Assembly: GCA_963701435.1 (NCBI GenBank)
Contig: CAVPAL010000007.1
Location: 496,001 to 560,000 of the forward strand
Direction of reading: 5' to 3'
Origin: JAACFF01 sp963701435
Lineage (GTDB): Bacteria; Chloroflexota; Anaerolineae; Promineifilales; Promineifilaceae
Length of the DNA stretch: 64,000 nucleotides
A model generated the notes under the pieces. It had not been told where the DNA came from and did no database searches. It saw nothing but the letters and a program-made list of their open reading frames with translations. Each line of letters begins with the position of its first letter. The stretch's first letter is position 1. Made by a program: the position numbers and the translations under genes. Below, piece after piece: positions 8,121 through 15,873 of this stretch.

Positions 8121-10139
8121 ATGTTTGGAAGACAAGATCAATTATTTAGCACAGAAGAGCGTAAAGCAAACAGCGTCAGCACAACCCTGAAACGGTTGGG
8201 CCGTCAATTCCGCCCCTATGGAGTGGTGCTGCTGGTGATTGGGGTTATGGTGATTGCCAGCACATACATGCAAGTTTTGATACCTGATTTAACAGGACAG
8301 ACCGTGGATTGTTATCTCACACCCTACGCCGTCGGTTCGGACGCGCAGGCACAGCTCTCCGGCAATATACCGCTGGAACAACTGCCAACAGACCAGGTTG
8401 AAGGGGCGCCTGAAACCGCCTTCGCCACAAACTGTTGGTACACCAACCCCGATCCGAACGCCACAGCCCAAGAAACCATCGCCGGGCTGGGCACGCTCGT
8501 CCTGATCATTGTCGGGTTATTTGTGGGCAATGCAATCCTCAGCGGCTTCAGCTTTTATCTGATGAGTTGGGCCGGTTTTCGGGTCCTGCGTGACCTGCGC
8601 GCACGCGTCTTCAGACACGTCCAGCGCCTCTCGCTGGGGTATTTCACGAAACATGAGGCCGGCGATGTGATGAGCCGCTTTACCAATGACATGGATACAT
8701 TGCAGCAGGTTGTCGGATTTGGACTGCTCAGCGTGCTGCAGGGCGCTCTGCTTATTGTCTGGATCATCTATACCATGCTTAGTTTGAGCGTCTCTTTTGC
8801 GCTGATCAGCCTGATTACCCTGCCCTTAATGTTTATCGCCACACGCTGGTTTTCAAATCAGGCGCGCAAAGCATTCCGCCGCGCCCGCATGGAAATCGGC
8901 AGCGTCAATGCGGATTTGCAGGAAAGCATTTCTTCCGTGCGTGAGGTGCAGGCATTTAGCCGCGAACAGGAAAATATTGACCAGTTCCAGGTGAGCAACG
9001 CCGCCAATCGAGACGCTAACATTCGCGCTCAGGCCTACACCAGCGCGCTAGGGCCGACTTTGGAGGCATTTAGCTATGTCAGTCTCGCCCTGGTCGCCAG
9101 CGTGGGCGGATATTTTATTTTGACCGGGCAAGATATGTTTGGCACGGTAATTTCATTAGGGTTGATTATTACTTTCATTGGCTATACGCAGCAGTTTAAC
9201 CGGCCTGTACAGCAAATTTCAGTCCTGTGGACCAATATCCAGAGCGCGATTGCCGGCGCAGAACGCATTTTTGGTCTGCTGGATGAGAATCCTGATCTGG
9301 TTGATAAACCAGACGCCATTGATATGCCCGCCATTCAAGGACACGTGCGCTTTGAGAATGTGTGGGCGGAATACAATCCCGGCGAACCGGTGCTCAAAGG
9401 CATTGATATTGAAGCGCAGCCCGGGGAAACGATCGCCATTGTCGGGCCGACCGGCGCCGGCAAAACGACAATCATCAATCTGCTGCCCCGCTTTTGGGAC
9501 ATTTTAAACCCGCCCGACGGCAGCGCGAGCAGCCTGACAATTGACGGCTTCGACGTGCGCGATGTCAAGCAGCGCACTCTGCGCAAACAGTTTGGGATTG
9601 TGCTGCAGGATAGCTTTTTGTTTAGCGACACGGTTATGAACAATATCCGCTACGGCCGTCCCGAAGCCAGCGACGCTGAAGTGATCAACGCCGCTAAACT
9701 GGCGCGCGCGCATGACTTTATCGAACGCCTGGAAGATGGTTACGAGACGGTGCTGGGGGAACGCGGCGCCGGCTTAAGCCAGGGGCAGCGCCAACTGCTT
9801 TCTATCGCGCGCGTGGCGCTCATTGATCCGCACATTTTGATATTAGACGAGGCCACCAGCAGCGTTGATACACGCACCGAGCGTGAAATTCAGAAAGCGC
9901 TGGATCGACTCTTAACCGGGCGCACCAGCTTTGTGATCGCCCACCGGCTCAGCACCATTCGCAACGCCAATCAGGTTTTGGTTCTGGATGATGGGCAAAT
10001 CATTGAACGCGGAACCCACCAGGAATTATTGGCGGCCGAAGGGTTCTATTATGATCTGTACATGAGCCAGTTCCGCCGCTCCATTGAAAGCGATCAAGAA
10101 ATTCCGGAGGATGAAGCTTTTTTGGTGCCTGGGGATTGA
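8121..10139 (+). CDS. Heterodimeric ABC exporter, catalytically competent subunit
   Basis: A 672-residue half-transporter paired with the preceding gene. The N-terminal permease part has an unusual extracytoplasmic insert of about 65 residues between helices 1 and 2 (about residues 52-118, with two Cys that could form a disulfide). The ATPase domain has Walker A GPTGAGKTT, Walker B ILILDEATSSVD with the catalytic Glu, and a switch His (FVIAHRLS). Its signature motif is LSQGQ instead of LSGGQ. This deviant signature should face the degenerate Walker site of the partner, giving the classic one-active, one-inactive arrangement. A strong bidirectional terminator follows. Confidence 0.92.
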   Translation: MFGRQDQLFSTEERKANSVSTTLKRLGRQFRPYGVVLLVIGVMVIASTYMQVLIPDLTGQTVDCYLTPYAVGSDAQAQLSGNIPLEQLPTDQVEGAPETAFATNCWYTNPDPNATAQETIAGLGTLVLIIVGLFVGNAILSGFSFYLMSWAGFRVLRDLRARVFRHVQRLSLGYFTKHEAGDVMSRFTNDMDTLQQVVGFGLLSVLQGALLIVWIIYTMLSLSVSFALISLITLPLMFIATRWFSNQARKAFRRARMEIGSVNADLQESISSVREVQAFSREQENIDQFQVSNAANRDANIRAQAYTSALGPTLEAFSYVSLALVASVGGYFILTGQDMFGTVISLGLIITFIGYTQQFNRPVQQISVLWTNIQSAIAGAERIFGLLDENPDLVDKPDAIDMPAIQGHVRFENVWAEYNPGEPVLKGIDIEAQPGETIAIVGPTGAGKTTIINLLPRFWDILNPPDGSASSLTIDGFDVRDVKQRTLRKQFGIVLQDSFLFSDTVMNNIRYGRPEASDAEVINAAKLARAHDFIERLEDGYETVLGERGAGLSQGQRQLLSIARVALIDPHILILDEATSSVDTRTEREIQKALDRLLTGRTSFVIAHRLSTIRNANQVLVLDDGQIIERGTHQELLAAEGFYYDLYMSQFRRSIESDQEIPEDEAFLVPGD

Positions 10140-10166
10140 TTCTTTTCAACCAATAAGAAATACCAA

Positions 10167-10204
10167 AAAAGGGAGATGATCAGTAGACCATCTCCCTTTT
10201 CTGT
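10167..10204. terminator. Bidirectional terminator between exporter and surface-protein cluster
   Basis: AAAAGGGAGATG (10167-10178) pairs with CATCTCCCTTTT (10189-10200) around a 10-base loop. A-rich sequence lies on one side and T-rich on the other, so it can stop the plus-strand exporter operon and the minus-strand surface gene that ends at 10226. Confidence 0.88.
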
Positions 10205-10225
10205 TCGCTTCGCGCAATTAGGTTA

Positions 10226-11506
10226 TCAGGCTTGCTGCCTGCGTCTCAAGAGAATAAGCGTAATACCTACAAGCAGCAGCGCGGCAAAGATGACCGGTAT
10301 TTGCCAGCCGCTGTTGGAGGCAATATGGATGCCCTGAAGGGAAACGGCCGTTGTGCCAAATCCCCAAAAATGATCCTCAATTTCGCCGCCATTAGCGATA
10401 CCTGTTGGTAATTTTGCCGATGTACAACTATTATCTGCATCCAAGGGATAGAACCGGACGCGAATAAATAGGCTTTTGTTAGCGGGATTTACGGGCACAA
10501 TAAAACTGTTAAAGGAAACGGCCGTCAATCCATCCCCGCTAATTTTTGCATTGGCAATAATTTGGTCAAACCCATCCGTAAAGTTGCCATTGGTATCCCA
10601 ATCAACCCAGGCGCTCACACAACCTTCACCATTTGGATACACATCAAGAGAAGCTGTGCCGCCAAAGCCCTGAGTCCAATTTACACCAGGGGTTGGCTCT
10701 ACACCATCCTCATCATCCGGTGGGAATCCGGTGAAATCATCAGCCTTTGCACTGGCTTCCGGTTGACCATCAGCTTCTGTGTCAACGGCCGTACCCAACA
10801 TCAAACCATCGATTATGATATGGCCTGCGCCGTTATCGGCTAACAATGTGGGATAGCTGCTGGCAAAGCCAGATTGGGCGGCTGTAGGTGCATCACCAAA
10901 ATCGACCACTTCACAAGTGTACTTCACAGTAACATCTGCTGATGCATCTGTAATGAACTGGTTGATAACATTTCCGGATCCAGAAGAACCAGATGTCCCG
11001 TTGGCCAAAACCGGTAAGTCTATGGTTCCAGTTCCCGTAAACAAGAGTAAATCAGCCAGATCGGTGAAGGTTTGTGTTTCTGTGACATCACCAGAAAGCC
11101 CGGGAAATGTTCCGCCGGAGGCGCCATCAAAATCAGTCACGCCATCGTATGCCTCAGCATTATCCGTCACTTGCGCCAGGGGAACAGCAAGCACCAGAGA
11201 CGAGTTGTCAGGACGTCGGATTTCAATATCAGCTTTCAGGTTCAATGTAATGGTCGCCGGAGAGGGACCTGTATTTTCATAAGAAGCCGTACCTTCTACG
11301 TGACCAGTCAGGGTTATTTCGACAGCAGTCAAAACATTGCAGGCATCATCGGCCGTGGGATCGAACTTGGGCACATGCAATACACGGCTCCAATCTGTTG
11401 ATTGCAATGGTATTGAATCTGTGTGAACAATTTCGCCGGCGCTGGCCACGCTGACGGCGACCAGCAAAATCATCATTGCCAATAGGGTAGCTATTCTTTT
11501 GTTCAT
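10226..11506 (-). CDS. Secreted surface protein 1: choice-of-anchor E and GEVED domains, TAVSLQ tail
   Basis: About 426 residues from the preferred ATG at 11506. An in-frame ATG at 11521 overlaps the GGAG that should be the ribosome site, so the later start fits better. Signal peptide (MNKRIATLLAMM...ASAG). Residues 25-200 resemble the choice-of-anchor E fold (WSRVLHVPKFDP, EITLTGHVEGTASYENTG). A GEVED-type domain follows (DFGDAP, YPTLLADNGAGHI, VDTEADGQP, DDEDGV, NGGEIEDHFWGF). The C-terminus is TTAVSLQ, about 12 residues, a hydrophobic helix and LLRRRQQA, which I read as a surface-sorting or anchoring tail shared with the next three genes. Probable extracellular adhesin or sheath component; function not known. 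Confidence 0.8.
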   Translation of the reverse strand: MNKRIATLLAMMILLVAVSVASAGEIVHTDSIPLQSTDWSRVLHVPKFDPTADDACNVLTAVEITLTGHVEGTASYENTGPSPATITLNLKADIEIRRPDNSSLVLAVPLAQVTDNAEAYDGVTDFDGASGGTFPGLSGDVTETQTFTDLADLLLFTGTGTIDLPVLANGTSGSSGSGNVINQFITDASADVTVKYTCEVVDFGDAPTAAQSGFASSYPTLLADNGAGHIIIDGLMLGTAVDTEADGQPEASAKADDFTGFPPDDEDGVEPTPGVNWTQGFGGTASLDVYPNGEGCVSAWVDWDTNGNFTDGFDQIIANAKISGDGLTAVSFNSFIVPVNPANKSLFIRVRFYPLDADNSCTSAKLPTGIANGGEIEDHFWGFGTTAVSLQGIHIASNSGWQIPVIFAALLLVGITLILLRRRQQA

Positions 11507-11836
11507 ATTGCTTTTCTCCATTTCAGGTTCCCGATGTTGACTCGCAATACTACGTGGTTTTCCTGTGTCAAAATCCGTTTAAGAACCTCTATGACTCTTG
11601 TACTATTTTTTTCCTCTACAGTTTGCACTACCCTTGAAAAGAGTAGTGTGGGCATAAGAAAAATGTTCGTTTTTCTATGACTTGCTTACATCTACGGTTT
11701 AAGCGTTGTGTGGACTGTGTACTGCGAGACACGCAACGCTTTTCTTTTCCATTTACTTTTTAGTGTTCGCCTTGGGACTTTTACTGGAGAAAAAACTTCC
11801 TCTACAGCCTCGTTTCATAATCAATCCTATGTAAAT

Positions 11837-11888
11837 AACCTCCGGGAGGTTCAATCTACGGCGCATCTCAAATGAAGCCTCCGGGAGG
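11837..11888. repeat. Paired CCTCCGGGAGG palindromes
   Basis: AACCTCCGGGAGGTT (11837-11851) is a perfect palindrome with one further copy of its core, CCTCCGGGAGG, at 11878-11888. Centres are 39 bases apart, close to four helical turns. Either two protein-binding operators or two small RNA hairpins in the leader of surface protein 1. Confidence 0.55.
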
Positions 11889-12020
11889 TTGGTTTTCATC
11901 GCTTTTGGTGTGCGGAACGCTCATGTCAACTCCTCTCAAAACGTGAATTCAATACTACTTATTTTCATTTGTCTTAATAAGTGAGAGACTATTTGGGGAT
12001 TCTAAAAATGCACCTTTTTA

Positions 12021-12148
12021 TAGTCATCTCACTTTTCAAGACCACAGTACCAGTACTCCAATACTATTTGAGTATAAAACAACTCCATTACAAACCGAAT
12101 AACAATAAGGTTTAGGTTTGGTTATAAAAATTAAAATGTTATAAAATT
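12021..12148 (-). promoter_or_regulatory. Shared surface-cluster promoter element, copy 1
   Basis: On the minus strand the 14-mer AACCAAACCTAAAC (12123-12110) lies exactly 33 bases upstream of a -10 hexamer TATACT (12076-12071). An AT-rich block with TATAAC repeats precedes it (12148-12124). No good -35 is present, suggesting an activator. It is nearly identical to copy 2 over about 120 bases, including the AGTATTGGAGTACTGGTACTG stretch downstream of the -10. Expected target: surface protein 1. Confidence 0.7.
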
Positions 12149-12176
12149 TGGCGGGCGTTGACGCTCTTTTTTGTGA

Positions 12177-13439
12177 TTAAGGTATTTTTGGCAACTGCCA
12201 GACAATTCGCCTGCGCCAATAGATCAAAATTGTGCATACCAACAAAACCAGGGCAGTGAAGATAAAAGGAATCTGCCAGGCGTGGACTGAGACAATTTGA
12301 ACGTCTTGCAAGGAAACGGCCGTTACCGATAAACCAAACTCATAATCCTCCACCTCGCCATTAACGGCTTCACCCGTGAATCCGCTGGTCAAATCACAGC
12401 CGCCCGCAGGCTCACTCGCAAACAGCCGGAAACGCATAAAAACCATCACATTCGTCGCGGTTCCGCCGCCGCCGAATGTGCCGTCGGGAATGTTAAAATT
12501 AATCGTATGCGCGCCGGCGCCCGTCACAGGTGTACTGATAAAAGCATCAAAACTTCCGTCCGGACTGCCGCTGCCCGTCGAGTCAAAATCCAGCCAGCCA
12601 CAAAAATAGCCCCCACCGCTCGTCGTCACGCTAACCGCGCCGCCATCAGCGCCATTTGACCATGGTAAGACGGGTTGAACGCCCTCTTCGTCATTGACGC
12701 CCAGCGCGCAATGGGAAGGAGCAATGTAACCTTTCTGGACGCCTGGAACGATATTGCCATTATCGCCGACCGCGTCGATGTGAGGTTGGCCATCTGTTTC
12801 CGCATCAACACAAGAACCCAAATAGAGATCGCCAATGATGTGACTGGGGCCATTGCTGGCGTTTAAGGTCGGATAGACCGGTTGCGGCAAATCACCCCGG
12901 TCGCGTGGGCAGTCCAGCTTAAGCTCAATTGCCCGATTCAATACCGCCGAAGTGCGATCGGGGTTGATTTGCGCATGGACATTTAAATTGGTATAGGCGG
13001 CTTCTGGCAAGTTAAAGGCCGCTTCCCAGCCGATTGTATCGCCGCCATCTACGATATAGGCGAAATCCGGCAATACACCATCGGGCGGTCTATTACTACC
13101 GTCTACAAGCTTGTTGGTGTTACCCAGCTTGACAAAATTGTCATCGTCACTGGGGTTTATTGTGTAATCATTGGTTCTCAGCACCAGTACGTAAGCTGTT
13201 TCTGTAACGCATTCATAACGCACGAAAAGATCTGAAAGGTTAACCTTCTCAGGTTTTCCTGCTTCCTTCATATGGGCGAAAAAGTCGTTGGTGAGATCCC
13301 ATTCGGCGTAGCTGCCATCAATCACAGCAGATGCATAGGTTGGTTCCGGCGGGTTTGAGGCCGAGAGTACAGCGACATTGATCGCCAACAGCAGTAAGAT
13401 CAAGAGAATTAGCATAAGGCTTCTTTGGGTGTGCTTCAT
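12177..13439 (-). CDS. Secreted surface protein 2: GEVED domain, TAVSLQ tail
   Basis: A 420-residue secreted protein. Signal peptide (MKHTQRSLMLILLILLLLAINVAVLSA). An N-terminal domain of about 150 residues starts with DGSYAEWDLTNDFF and resembles the N-terminal part of surface protein 4 (DGVLGDWNDENGFFLDAY), so the two share a module. A GEVED-type domain follows (YPTLNASNGPSHIIGDLYLG, DAETDGQP, DEEGV, EVEDYEFGL). The tail is VTAVSLQ, a short spacer, a hydrophobic helix and WRRR. Tail, domain and promoter tie it to its three neighbours. Surface location is inferred; partner and ligand are unknown. Confidence 0.8.
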   Translation of the reverse strand: MKHTQRSLMLILLILLLLAINVAVLSASNPPEPTYASAVIDGSYAEWDLTNDFFAHMKEAGKPEKVNLSDLFVRYECVTETAYVLVLRTNDYTINPSDDDNFVKLGNTNKLVDGSNRPPDGVLPDFAYIVDGGDTIGWEAAFNLPEAAYTNLNVHAQINPDRTSAVLNRAIELKLDCPRDRGDLPQPVYPTLNASNGPSHIIGDLYLGSCVDAETDGQPHIDAVGDNGNIVPGVQKGYIAPSHCALGVNDEEGVQPVLPWSNGADGGAVSVTTSGGGYFCGWLDFDSTGSGSPDGSFDAFISTPVTGAGAHTINFNIPDGTFGGGGTATNVMVFMRFRLFASEPAGGCDLTSGFTGEAVNGEVEDYEFGLSVTAVSLQDVQIVSVHAWQIPFIFTALVLLVCTILIYWRRRIVWQLPKIP

Positions 13440-13473
13440 TGAAAATGCTCCTTTCAGGTACTTCTTTTTTTAC

Positions 13474-13596
13474 AGTCATCTTAATACAGGATTTCAGTAC
13501 CAGTACTCCAATACTACTTAGTATAAAACAACTCCATAACATATCGTATAACTTTTGGGTTCAGGTTTGGTTAAAAAAATTAAAATGTTATATAAA
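13474..13596 (-). promoter_or_regulatory. Shared surface-cluster promoter element, copy 2
   Basis: Minus-strand AACCAAACCTGAAC (13572-13559) is followed after exactly 33 bases by TATACT (13525-13520). The AT-rich TATAAC block lies upstream. Transcription would begin near 13513, about 74 bases before surface protein 2. The expected -35 position reads TACGAT, which is poor. Confidence 0.72.
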
Positions 13597-13640
13597 TGAC
13601 TGGATGAAACTATTCTTGTCTGTAGTCAGTACACCGTTAG

Positions 13641-13741
13641 GCCAATTCCAGAAAATAATGATCCGAAAATCGAGCGCATTTCTGGAATTGGCTAGAGGCT
13701 TTTTCGGGACGAATTGGATCATTTAATTTCCGAAAAAGCCT
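13641..13741. repeat. Twin perfect hairpins between surface proteins 2 and 3
   Basis: GCCAATTCCAGAAA (13641-13654) pairs perfectly with TTTCTGGAATTGGC (13679-13692). Immediately after, AGGCTTTTTCGG (13696-13707) pairs perfectly with CCGAAAAAGCCT (13730-13741). The loops share related words (GATCCGAAAA, GGACGAATTGGATC). It has no coding potential and no match to the other repeat families of the window. It may be a remnant element or attachment-like structure. Confidence 0.6.
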
Positions 13742-13779
13742 TACAGAAGTTTTTTGAATTTTTCAACAGCAAAAATAAA

Positions 13780-13813
13780 AAAAGGGAGATGTTCAAAAGA
13801 ACATCTCCCTTTT
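13780..13813. terminator. Terminator of surface protein 3 gene
   Basis: AAAAGGGAGATGTTC (13780-13794) and GAACATCTCCCTTTT (13799-13813) form a perfect 15-base stem with a 4-base loop. T-rich on both strands. It ends the minus-strand gene whose stop is at 13837 and isolates it from gene 2. The GGGAGATG stem core matches the terminator at 10167. Confidence 0.92.
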
Positions 13814-13836
13814 CTTTACCCCCGGACAAGGCGGCG

Positions 13837-15366
13837 TTAGACTGGCCGTCTGCGTAAATAAAGTAATATGGTGATACCAAAGAGGGCCAATGCTGTGAAC
13901 ACAATCGGCATTTGCCACGAGTCATTTACCGACGCGGCAACAGCTTGCAGGGAAACGGCCGTTGGCGAAAATGTCCACTTATAATCTTCTACCTCGCCAT
14001 TCTCTGCACTTCCGGTGTAACCGCTATTAAGAGCACAATTACCTGGATCGCTCGCAAAGAGACGGAATCGGGCATAAATCATGACATTGGAGCCGCTTGG
14101 CGGACCATCCGGGTCGAATACCCCACTGGGAATGTCGAAATTAACATTATTGGATCCGGGGTTGACTGCCATGCTTACAAAGCTGTCAAACGTTCCGTCC
14201 GGCGCTGTACCGCTTGAAGAGCCAAAGTCAAACCAAGCGCACAGCCATCCACCGTTGCCGTTGCCGCCTACCGTCACATCTACCAGGCCGCCGTTGGCGC
14301 CATTGTCCCAATCGGGAACCGGTAGCACACCATCTTCATCATCTGCACTGCTGGGGTTCACGTCATCCCCATTTGCGGCCGCATTCGGCTGACCGTTCCC
14401 CTCGGTGTCGACAATGCTGCCTAGAAGGATCTTGGCCGGATCGGCATCATCTAAGATAATGTGCGTCGCTCCAAGACTCGTGGCAAGCGTCGGATAGGGA
14501 CCATCCGGCAGGTCACCCCAATCGCGCGGCAAATTTTCAACAGCTGCTGCCTGCAGCTGTACATCGGAACGCCCTTTGTTTTCATGAGTTATCGCGCCAC
14601 CCGGCGCTTCGCAGGAAAGATCCGTCATTGATGTCCGTGGAGCAGTGAATTGACCGTTTCTGGTACCATTCGACGCATGGTAGGGCGACCCGGTTGGTCT
14701 GGCTAGACCACCCCAATCAACAGGGTCAGCAATATGACCGGCCCAGGCGATAATTGCATCCGTAGAAGTTGCCGTGAAGCAGTACTCCATTGAATTCTCA
14801 AATTTTGTGGCGAGGTCAACAGCTCCATCATTGGAATAAACAAGCGAACCGGGGGTTAACGTGCCGCCCCACATTGTCAGGACGCCGGACTGCTGTGTAC
14901 CGGTAAAGGATTCTCCAGCCATCGTTCCCGTTAGAGCGGGATCGGCCGGGATTGCAATGGTGGATGTGGGGCTGTTTACGTCAAAGGAATAGCCTATAGT
15001 CGGATCGGCTTGTGTCAGCGTCAGGTTATACGTGCTGATATAGTCGATCGCCGGTTTGCCATCCTTGGACACATCCCACCCAAACCCGAAACAATATTCA
15101 TTACCGGTTGTGAGTCCTTCAAACGTTTGCCGGTGCGGGAGAAAGTCTCCTATCCGATAGGTTGCTTTATTTGAGTTTACGTTGCCTGTAATCCATCCGG
15201 TATTGCCAGAACTGGTACAGGTCGGATCCTCATTATTCGCGCCGTTGGCACATTGCTCCACAGTGACGTTAACGGCAGCATATGCAGACCGTGGCGTAGC
15301 CATTGTGAGCAGGAGTAATACTGTGATTGCCAATATATATATAATACTTTTGGTAAATGTCTTCAT
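13837..15366 (-). CDS. Secreted surface protein 3: GEVED domain, TAVSLQ tail
   Basis: A 509-residue protein with a signal peptide (MKTFTKSIIYILAITVLLLLTMATPRSAYAA). The first 250 residues form a Cys-containing domain I do not recognise (VTVEQCANGANNEDPTC; CFGFGWDVSKDGK; YCFTATSTDAIIAWAGHI). A GEVED domain follows (DWGDLPDGPYPTLATSLGA, DTEGNGQP, DDEDGVLPVPDWDNGANGG, NGEVEDYKWTF), then the tail PTAVSLQ, spacer, helix and LRRRPV. Like its neighbours it is probably exported and anchored through the tail. It has its own promoter element, a leader of about 320 bases and a strong terminator, so it is likely transcribed alone. Confidence 0.8.
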   Translation of the reverse strand: MKTFTKSIIYILAITVLLLLTMATPRSAYAAVNVTVEQCANGANNEDPTCTSSGNTGWITGNVNSNKATYRIGDFLPHRQTFEGLTTGNEYCFGFGWDVSKDGKPAIDYISTYNLTLTQADPTIGYSFDVNSPTSTIAIPADPALTGTMAGESFTGTQQSGVLTMWGGTLTPGSLVYSNDGAVDLATKFENSMEYCFTATSTDAIIAWAGHIADPVDWGGLARPTGSPYHASNGTRNGQFTAPRTSMTDLSCEAPGGAITHENKGRSDVQLQAAAVENLPRDWGDLPDGPYPTLATSLGATHIILDDADPAKILLGSIVDTEGNGQPNAAANGDDVNPSSADDEDGVLPVPDWDNGANGGLVDVTVGGNGNGGWLCAWFDFGSSSGTAPDGTFDSFVSMAVNPGSNNVNFDIPSGVFDPDGPPSGSNVMIYARFRLFASDPGNCALNSGYTGSAENGEVEDYKWTFSPTAVSLQAVAASVNDSWQMPIVFTALALFGITILLYLRRRPV

Positions 15367-15480
15367 TTTTTACACCTCTACTTCAAAATGTTCCGAATAC
15401 TTCTGGGTTTCGCTGTGCCTTGCAGAATTACGACGCCATTTACATTTATTTGCATATCTGCTATATTGAATGGCATAGGC

Positions 15481-15590
15481 GCAAACAAAATACCGGCATA
15501 ACTGGTAAAATGTTTGTCCTATGTCCAAGTTGATAGGTGTTGTGTGCAAAGATTGGCGTCAGATCACACAACACCTTTTTCTATTTTTAC
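15481..15590. other. Leader hairpin or antisense terminator upstream of surface protein 3
   Basis: AGGTGTTGTGTG (15535-15546) and CACACAACACCT (15565-15576) form a perfect 12-base stem followed on the plus strand by TTTTCTATTTTT, a good plus-strand terminator. On the minus strand it lies in the leader of surface protein 3. About 60 bases before it (GGCATAA, AAAATGTTTGT, CTATG) resemble 11651-11680 before the similar hairpin at 11701. This points to a conserved leader structure or a small antisense RNA. The rest of the 15367-15873 gap holds only the promoter element and a terminator. Confidence 0.5.
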
Positions 15591-15690
15591 AGTAATACAC
15601 AATCATAATCCCATAAACACCTCTCTAATTAATACTTTTCCGCTCAATACGTGAAAAAACAATAAGTTACATTACTCTAGTCATAGTATT

Positions 15691-15766
15691 ATTGTACCAT
15701 GCAGCCCTAACAATAAAGATTACAATTGTGTTTAGGTTTGGTTATAATAATTAAAAAGTTATCAAA
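15691..15766 (-). promoter_or_regulatory. Shared surface-cluster promoter element, copy 3
   Basis: Minus-strand AACCAAACCTAAAC (15743-15730), then exactly 33 bases, then TACAAT (15696-15691) as -10. The AT-rich block upstream reads AACTTTTTAATTATTATAACC, nearly the same as copy 4. The -35 position reads TCTTTA, as in copy 4. Expected target: surface protein 3, with a leader of about 320 nt. Confidence 0.7.
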
Positions 15767-15813
15767 TTTCAGGTCGGGAACCGGTTTTTCTCCCCCAAAG
15801 ACGACAGAAACGC

Positions 15814-15843
15814 AAAAGGGCGCCCCTGCGAGCGCCCTTCTTT
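15814..15843. terminator. Terminator of surface protein 4 gene
   Basis: AAGGGCGC (15816-15823) pairs with GCGCCCTT (15832-15839), flanked by AAAA and TTTT, so it works in both directions. It lies 30 bases after the stop of the minus-strand gene at 15874. Confidence 0.82.
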
Positions 15844-15873
15844 TAATAATTATTAGGCCAATTACGGCCCCGC

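Larger units (their letters stand above)
11507..12176 (-). other. Long untranslated leader region of surface protein 1
   Basis: 670 bases with no gene. From the gene outward it holds a hairpin with arms 11701-11712 and 11730-11741 (AAGCGTTGTGTG / CACGCAACGCTT, followed on the plus strand by TTCTTTT), two CCTCCGGGAGG palindromes at 11839-11849 and 11878-11888, and the shared promoter element near 12071-12148. If transcription starts near 12064, the leader is about 560 nt. The hairpin segment resembles that in the leader of surface protein 3. No known riboswitch consensus was recognised. Confidence 0.55.

Noticed and set aside
11640..11760. Cyclic-di-GMP or other known riboswitch in the surface-gene leaders
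   Set aside because: I looked for the conserved tetraloop and receptor words of common riboswitch classes and did not find them; only generic stems are visible.
13641..13741. Insertion sequence with terminal inverted repeats
   Set aside because: The arms are only about 25 bases apart and no coding sequence lies between them, so it is not an insertion sequence by itself.
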